In this document: positions 24,260-26,322 of the stretch, piece after piece
How positions within the stretch are numbered: the stretch's first letter is position 1
Layout: each line of letters begins with the position of its first letter
Virus record (IMG/VR): IMGVR_UViG_3300032224_002235
Location: 1 to 26,322 of that record
DNA from: a virus
DNA length: 26,322 nt
Reading direction: 5' to 3' (one strand)
Translations under genes and position numbers: made by a program
Notes under the pieces: model-generated
Seen by the model: the letters and a program-made list of their open reading frames with translations, nothing else
What the model was told of the DNA's origin: nothing
Database searches by the model: none

Positions 24260-24533
24260 ACGTGGAAGACCATCATTAGTTGGAATAGAGCAAAAACCAA
24301 CTAAATATACAAGAGAATATAAAAATGAAGATGGAAGTACTGAAGTGTGGTATTTTGATAGTAAAATCTCTCAAAATGGTCCTGTAAGTGTTGAAATAAA
24401 ATATTCTAAAAAATATAAATCATTTGAGGAAGAACAAGAAGAATTACCTATAACTAAAAGAAAATTCTTCAATGAATCAAATGGAAAATATGTTTCATAC
24501 GGGAGAGCTAAAGCATTGGGTATTCTAAAATAA
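24252..24533 (+). CDS. Small protein with N-terminal AT-hook-like motif
   Basis: A 93-residue protein starting MSKRGRPSL, which contains the RGRP core of an AT-hook, fitting for an AT-rich genome. The rest has a beta-like middle (TEVWYFDSKISQNGPVSVEIKYSKKY) and ends in GRAKALGILK. No other domain is evident. The overlap with the SWIM gene suggests coupled synthesis and perhaps a shared DNA target. Confidence 0.68.
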   Translation: MSKRGRPSLVGIEQKPTKYTREYKNEDGSTEVWYFDSKISQNGPVSVEIKYSKKYKSFEEEQEELPITKRKFFNESNGKYVSYGRAKALGILK

Positions 24534-24546
24534 AAGCATAATATTT
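24515..24546 (+). promoter_or_regulatory. Variant promoter before the gene at 24573
   Basis: ATTGG at 24515-24519, then the TATTCTAAAA spacer word also seen at 23775, and TAATATTT at 24539-24546, with the 20-base gap. The TTTCG element is missing and the -7 box deviates. The -33 part lies in the end of the upstream gene. Confidence 0.45.
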
Positions 24547-24572
24547 ATAATAAACAATTAAATAAATTTAAA

Positions 24573-24815
24573 ATGACAGAGACGTATCAATCAAAATGGA
24601 ATCAATTTATAAATGAAGAAAAACATTTTTCATTTGCACATAACGATTTAAAAGATCTTTTAATGGGTCATGGTGGCAGTGAAGATGTAGTAGAAGCATA
24701 TATTAATGCAGTTCATATGGATATGAAAACAAATGATGCTAAATATGATGATTTTACTAAAGAAGATTTCATTGAGGACTTTGAGAATTATATCGCTGAT
24801 AAAATGGATTCGTAA
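24573..24815 (+). CDS. Small acidic protein of unknown function
   Basis: An 80-residue protein, mostly helical by eye, with an acidic C-terminus (KEDFIEDFENYIADKM). It has a GHGGSEDVVEAYINAVH segment in the middle that could cap a helix. No family is recognised. It is the last gene before an intrinsic terminator. Confidence 0.65.
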   Translation: MTETYQSKWNQFINEEKHFSFAHNDLKDLLMGHGGSEDVVEAYINAVHMDMKTNDAKYDDFTKEDFIEDFENYIADKMDS

Positions 24816-24843
24816 TTTACTAATTTTACTTTTTTATATTTTT

Positions 24844-24870
24844 GAGGGGATGCATAGCATCCTCTTTTTT
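24844..24870 (+). terminator. Rho-independent terminator after the gene at 24573
   Basis: GAGGGGATGC pairs with GCATCCTCTT across a three-base loop (24854-24856), with G-T wobbles, and is followed by a T run to 24870. The position 28 bases after the stop and just before the next promoter makes a unit boundary. Confidence 0.85.
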
Positions 24871-24876
24871 ACCCTA

Positions 24877-24908
24877 TTTGGATCCTAAAAATAACTTTCG
24901 TATATTTA
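24877..24908 (+). promoter_or_regulatory. Bacteroidota-type promoter after the terminator
   Basis: TTTGG at 24877-24881, ATCCTAAAA spacer, TTTCG at 24896-24900 and TATATTTA at 24901-24908; 20-base gap. It starts 7 bases after the T run of the terminator and leads to ATG 24928 with a leader of about 13 bases. Confidence 0.85.
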
Positions 24909-24927
24909 AAGTATAAATCATATATAA

Positions 24928-25167
24928 ATGCAAACAACAATTAAAGAACATGCTCAAGAACTGATTAGACTTAACTTTAACCAGTTACTAAAAGTACCTG
25001 TTATGTCAGCAGGAGATGAAGTTATAGAAAAACATAGATTAGATTATTTAACAACGTTAGCTAAAACATCATCTATTTATAATATTAACTTTATATTAGA
25101 AAATACTCAAATGACACCAGAACAGAGTATCTTTTTAAAAGAATTGAAAAAAGAAATTGTATCCTAA
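24928..25167 (+). CDS. Small helical protein of unknown function
   Basis: A 79-residue protein that appears wholly helical, with leucine-rich segments IKEHAQELIRLNFNQLL and FLKELKKEI. No family is recognised. Its stop is one base before the ATG of the next gene, and both lie between a terminator and the tRNA-like RNA, forming a two-gene unit. Confidence 0.65.
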   Translation: MQTTIKEHAQELIRLNFNQLLKVPVMSAGDEVIEKHRLDYLTTLAKTSSIYNINFILENTQMTPEQSIFLKELKKEIVS

Positions 25168-25168
25168 A

Positions 25169-25480
25169 ATGGAGAAAAAAGGCTATACTGAAAAATTAAA
25201 ATATGATTTTAACACTGCTCAAGGTCTTGAAGTAGAAGTAAATGGAATATTTTACAGAACTACAGCTAATGACTTTAGATCTTGGGGAGGAAAGAGAAGA
25301 ATGTTAAATGTTAAAGATAGAACAAATCCAATATATGAAGAATATTTTGGCCCTGTCTATTATTTAGGTACTAATAAAATAGTACCACAAAATGAAATAA
25401 CAGACAAGATAAACTATCTAGACGGGTATGAAAAAATAAAATCACGTCCACGATCACGTGCAGAATATTTGGTATCCTAA
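25169..25480 (+). CDS. Small protein of unknown function
   Basis: A protein of 103 residues from ATG 25169, chosen over a TTG at 25157 because of spacing and codon preference. The sequence has YDFNTAQGLEVEVNGIFYRTT and IYEEYFGPVYYLGTNKIVP, suggesting a small beta-rich domain. The end of the gene holds the -33 box of the tRNA-like RNA promoter. No family is recognised. Confidence 0.65.
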   Translation: MEKKGYTEKLKYDFNTAQGLEVEVNGIFYRTTANDFRSWGGKRRMLNVKDRTNPIYEEYFGPVYYLGTNKIVPQNEITDKINYLDGYEKIKSRPRSRAEYLVS

Positions 25481-25499
25481 AATAAACTTCGTATATTTA
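25468..25499 (+). promoter_or_regulatory. Promoter for the tRNA-like RNA
   Basis: TTTGG at 25468-25472, ATCCTAAAA spacer, CTTCG at 25487-25491 and TATATTTA at 25492-25499; 20-base gap. The predicted start is about 7 bases upstream of the first acceptor-stem base at 25513, so the RNA needs only minor 5' trimming. Confidence 0.8.
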
Positions 25500-25512
25500 T
25501 CAGATAAAATAT

Positions 25513-25624
25513 AGTCAGGTGGTGTAATGGTAGCCAATAGTAGTATCACGAGTTCAGTAATCCTCCCAACCGTACGTGAATAAAGGAGGTAACTATACAG
25601 GTTCGATTCCTGTCCTGACTACCA
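25513..25624 (+). ncRNA. 112-nt tRNA-like RNA with a possible pseudoknot in place of the anticodon arm
   Basis: The ends are those of a tRNA. AGTCAGG (25513-25519) pairs with CCTGACT (25614-25620) as a perfect 7-bp acceptor stem, followed by A and an encoded CCA. The T arm is perfect: ACAGG, loop TTCGATT, CCTGT (25597-25613). The D arm GGTGTAATGGTAGCC (25521-25535) has the conserved GG. Between 25537 and 25596 no 17-base anticodon arm can be formed. Three other helices are visible: ATAGT (25537-25541) with ACTAT (25592-25596), directly against the T arm; and TCACG (25546-25550) with CGTGA (25575-25579), interleaved with CCTCC (25562-25566) and GGAGG (25585-25589), an H-type pseudoknot topology. 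An ordinary tRNA is excluded by size. A short intron or a new stable RNA are the alternatives; T4 also makes stable tRNA-like RNAs of 120-140 nt of unknown function. Confidence 0.7.
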
Positions 25625-25634
25625 TCACAAGTAG

Positions 25635-25678
25635 AACTAATTGGCCGTGTAAAGGTGCCACTACCAAGAAATTTAGTT
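25635..25678 (+). other. Hairpin in the transcript after the tRNA-like RNA
   Basis: AACTAA (25635-25640) pairs with TTAGTT (25673-25678). Inside it TTGG (25641-25644) can pair with CCAA (25664-25667), or TGGC (25642-25645) with GCCA (25657-25660). It lies between the CCA end and the terminator. It may be only a spacer that 3' processing removes. Confidence 0.35.
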
Positions 25679-25682
25679 GACG

Positions 25683-25707
25683 ACTCGGAAAGACGAGTAT
25701 ATTTTTT
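25683..25707 (+). terminator. Rho-independent terminator of the tRNA-like transcript
   Basis: ACTCG (25683-25687) pairs with CGAGT (25694-25698) over a GAAAGA loop, followed by ATA and six T. It closes a transcript of about 200 nt that starts near 25506. The next promoter begins two bases after the T run. Confidence 0.75.
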
Positions 25708-25708
25708 A

Positions 25709-25740
25709 TTTGATCTTATAAAATATATTTCGTATATTTA
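25709..25740 (+). promoter_or_regulatory. Promoter before the HExxH protein
   Basis: TTTGA at 25709-25713, TTTCG at 25728-25732 and TATATTTA at 25733-25740, with a 20-base gap. It shows that the long frame beginning at GTG 25655 is not the real gene start. Confidence 0.75.
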
Positions 25741-25753
25741 CAATAAAAAAAGG

Positions 25754-26143
25754 ATGGGTAAAGTAACGGTTATGAAAGCAATAGATATAATACCTGAAAA
25801 AGTCATCGATTTTTGTGAATTAAAATTTGGTAATAAAGAACGACCTCAAATACAATTTATGTTTGATAAAAGACATAAAACAAAATATGGAGAATACAAA
25901 GTAGGTAATATTATAATTTACCCTCACAATATCCCATCAATAACAAGACTAATCAAAACTTTAATACACGAATATGTTCATCACCTCCAACTCAACCATT
26001 GGAGAAAGATGGAAAACTATTTTTTACTATTAAGAGAATTTGGATATGAAAACCACCCACAAGAAATAGAAGCAAACGACATACAACAATATTATTATAA
26101 AGAATGTATAAAATATTTAAAATCCTATGGTTATTTAAAATAA
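25754..26143 (+). CDS. HExxH zinc-dependent peptidase-like protein
   Basis: A protein of 129 residues from ATG 25754, or 123 from ATG 25772. The latter is preceded by GGTT, the same string found before ATG 23028 and ATG 23822, so it may be the true start. The zinc motif is His72-Glu-Tyr-Val-His76 (IHEYVHHLQ). About 30 residues later HPQEIEANDIQQYY offers a glutamate third ligand (Glu104 or Glu106), similar to the EAD/EAN helix of ImmA/IrrE and SprT-like proteins. This is a minimal gluzincin-like fold without extra domains. It may cleave a host or phage protein. It has its own promoter directly after a terminator. Confidence 0.75.
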   Translation: MGKVTVMKAIDIIPEKVIDFCELKFGNKERPQIQFMFDKRHKTKYGEYKVGNIIIYPHNIPSITRLIKTLIHEYVHHLQLNHWRKMENYFLLLREFGYENHPQEIEANDIQQYYYKECIKYLKSYGYLK

Positions 26144-26157
26144 CTTTCGTATATTTA
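26126..26157 (+). promoter_or_regulatory. Promoter before the last gene
   Basis: TATGG at 26126-26130 (one mismatch), TTTCG at 26145-26149 and TATATTTA at 26150-26157; 20-base gap. It overlaps the end of the HExxH gene. The leader to ATG 26177 is about 13 bases. Confidence 0.7.
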
Positions 26158-26176
26158 GGTTATTAAAATAAAAGTT

Positions 26177-26322
26177 ATGAAAAAAGTAAAAAATAAAAGA
26201 AGAAGCAAAGAAGCAGGACAAATAGCACAAATAATTAGACGTAAAATGGTTCAACGTGACCATGGAAATAATAACATATATTCAAGAAAAAAAACAAATA
26301 AATCAAAGTGGATAGATGAATA
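26177..26322 (+). CDS. Small basic protein (cut by the window edge)
   Basis: At least 48 residues, starting at ATG 26177 after AAAGTT and running to the right edge. The last two bases, TA, probably belong to the stop codon, so the protein may be nearly complete. It is strongly basic (KKVKNKRRSKEAGQ, then RRKMVQRDHG). No family is recognised. It has its own consensus promoter. Confidence 0.6.
   Translation, partial: MKKVKNKRRSKEAGQIAQIIRRKMVQRDHGNNNIYSRKKTNKSKWIDE

Noticed and set aside
25158-25190. Promoter candidate starting at TTGTATCCTAAAAT
   Set aside because: It repeats the -33/spacer word of real promoters but has no TATATTTA-like box 20 bases downstream.
25513-25624. A conventional tRNA or a tmRNA
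   Set aside because: No 5-7-5 anticodon arm can be placed, the total length is 112, and even a long variable arm does not solve it. For tmRNA the size, the lack of a G3-U70 pair and the lack of a tag frame argue against it.
25655-25753. N-terminal extension of the HExxH protein from GTG 25655
   Set aside because: The segment contains a terminator hairpin and a consensus promoter, so it is not coding; ATG 25754 or 25772 is the start.

Overview
The window looks like part of the genome of a large T4-related tailed phage that infects a member of the Bacteroidota (flavobacterial type). The evidence is the AT-rich sequence with every gene on the + strand, tightly packed genes with frequent ATGA start/stop overlaps, a small protein resembling the T4 gp62 clamp-loader subunit, a DUF3310 protein and other small phage proteins, and a family of promoters with the Bacteroidota architecture (TTTG near -33, TAnnTTT near -7). 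No host chromosomal housekeeping genes, transposases, integrases or CRISPR arrays are visible. All assignments come from reading motifs by eye; no database search was run.

Layout. (1) 1-2244: end of a replication/nucleotide module, with a gp62-like subunit, DUF3310, a RecB/Cas4-like Fe-S nuclease and a small possible ribbon-helix-helix protein. (2) 2299-20621: an 18-kb island for surface or virion sugar synthesis. It holds seven likely glycosyltransferases, a GDP-mannose 4,6-dehydratase, a DegT-fold enzyme whose PLP lysine is replaced by histidine (ColD/E1-type 3-dehydratase), two more SDR enzymes, a sugar C-methyltransferase, a second methyltransferase, and an unusual cassette of a ThDP enzyme, an acylating acetaldehyde dehydrogenase and a 4-hydroxy-2-oxovalerate aldolase. 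Three non-sugar small genes are interspersed. (3) 20655-26322: short accessory transcription units, several with their own promoter, encoding zinc-finger proteins, an HNH-like protein, a membrane-anchored glucosaminidase, a SWIM protein, an HExxH protein, many small unknowns and a 112-nt tRNA-like RNA.

How the genes may work together. GMD would make GDP-4-keto-6-deoxymannose and the histidine-type dehydratase would remove the 3-OH. The C-methyltransferase and/or the ThDP enzyme could then add carbon branches, and an SDR could reduce the product. This resembles colitose and yersiniose synthesis, but on a GDP carrier. The glycosyltransferases would assemble the sugar on an unknown acceptor (virion protein, DNA or host surface glycan). 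The role of the aldolase/dehydrogenase pair is the largest open question.

The most unusual items are the aldolase/dehydrogenase/ThDP cassette in a phage, the tRNA-like RNA that has acceptor and T arms but a possible pseudoknot where the anticodon arm should be, and the repeated promoter with an added TTTCG directly upstream of the -7 box.
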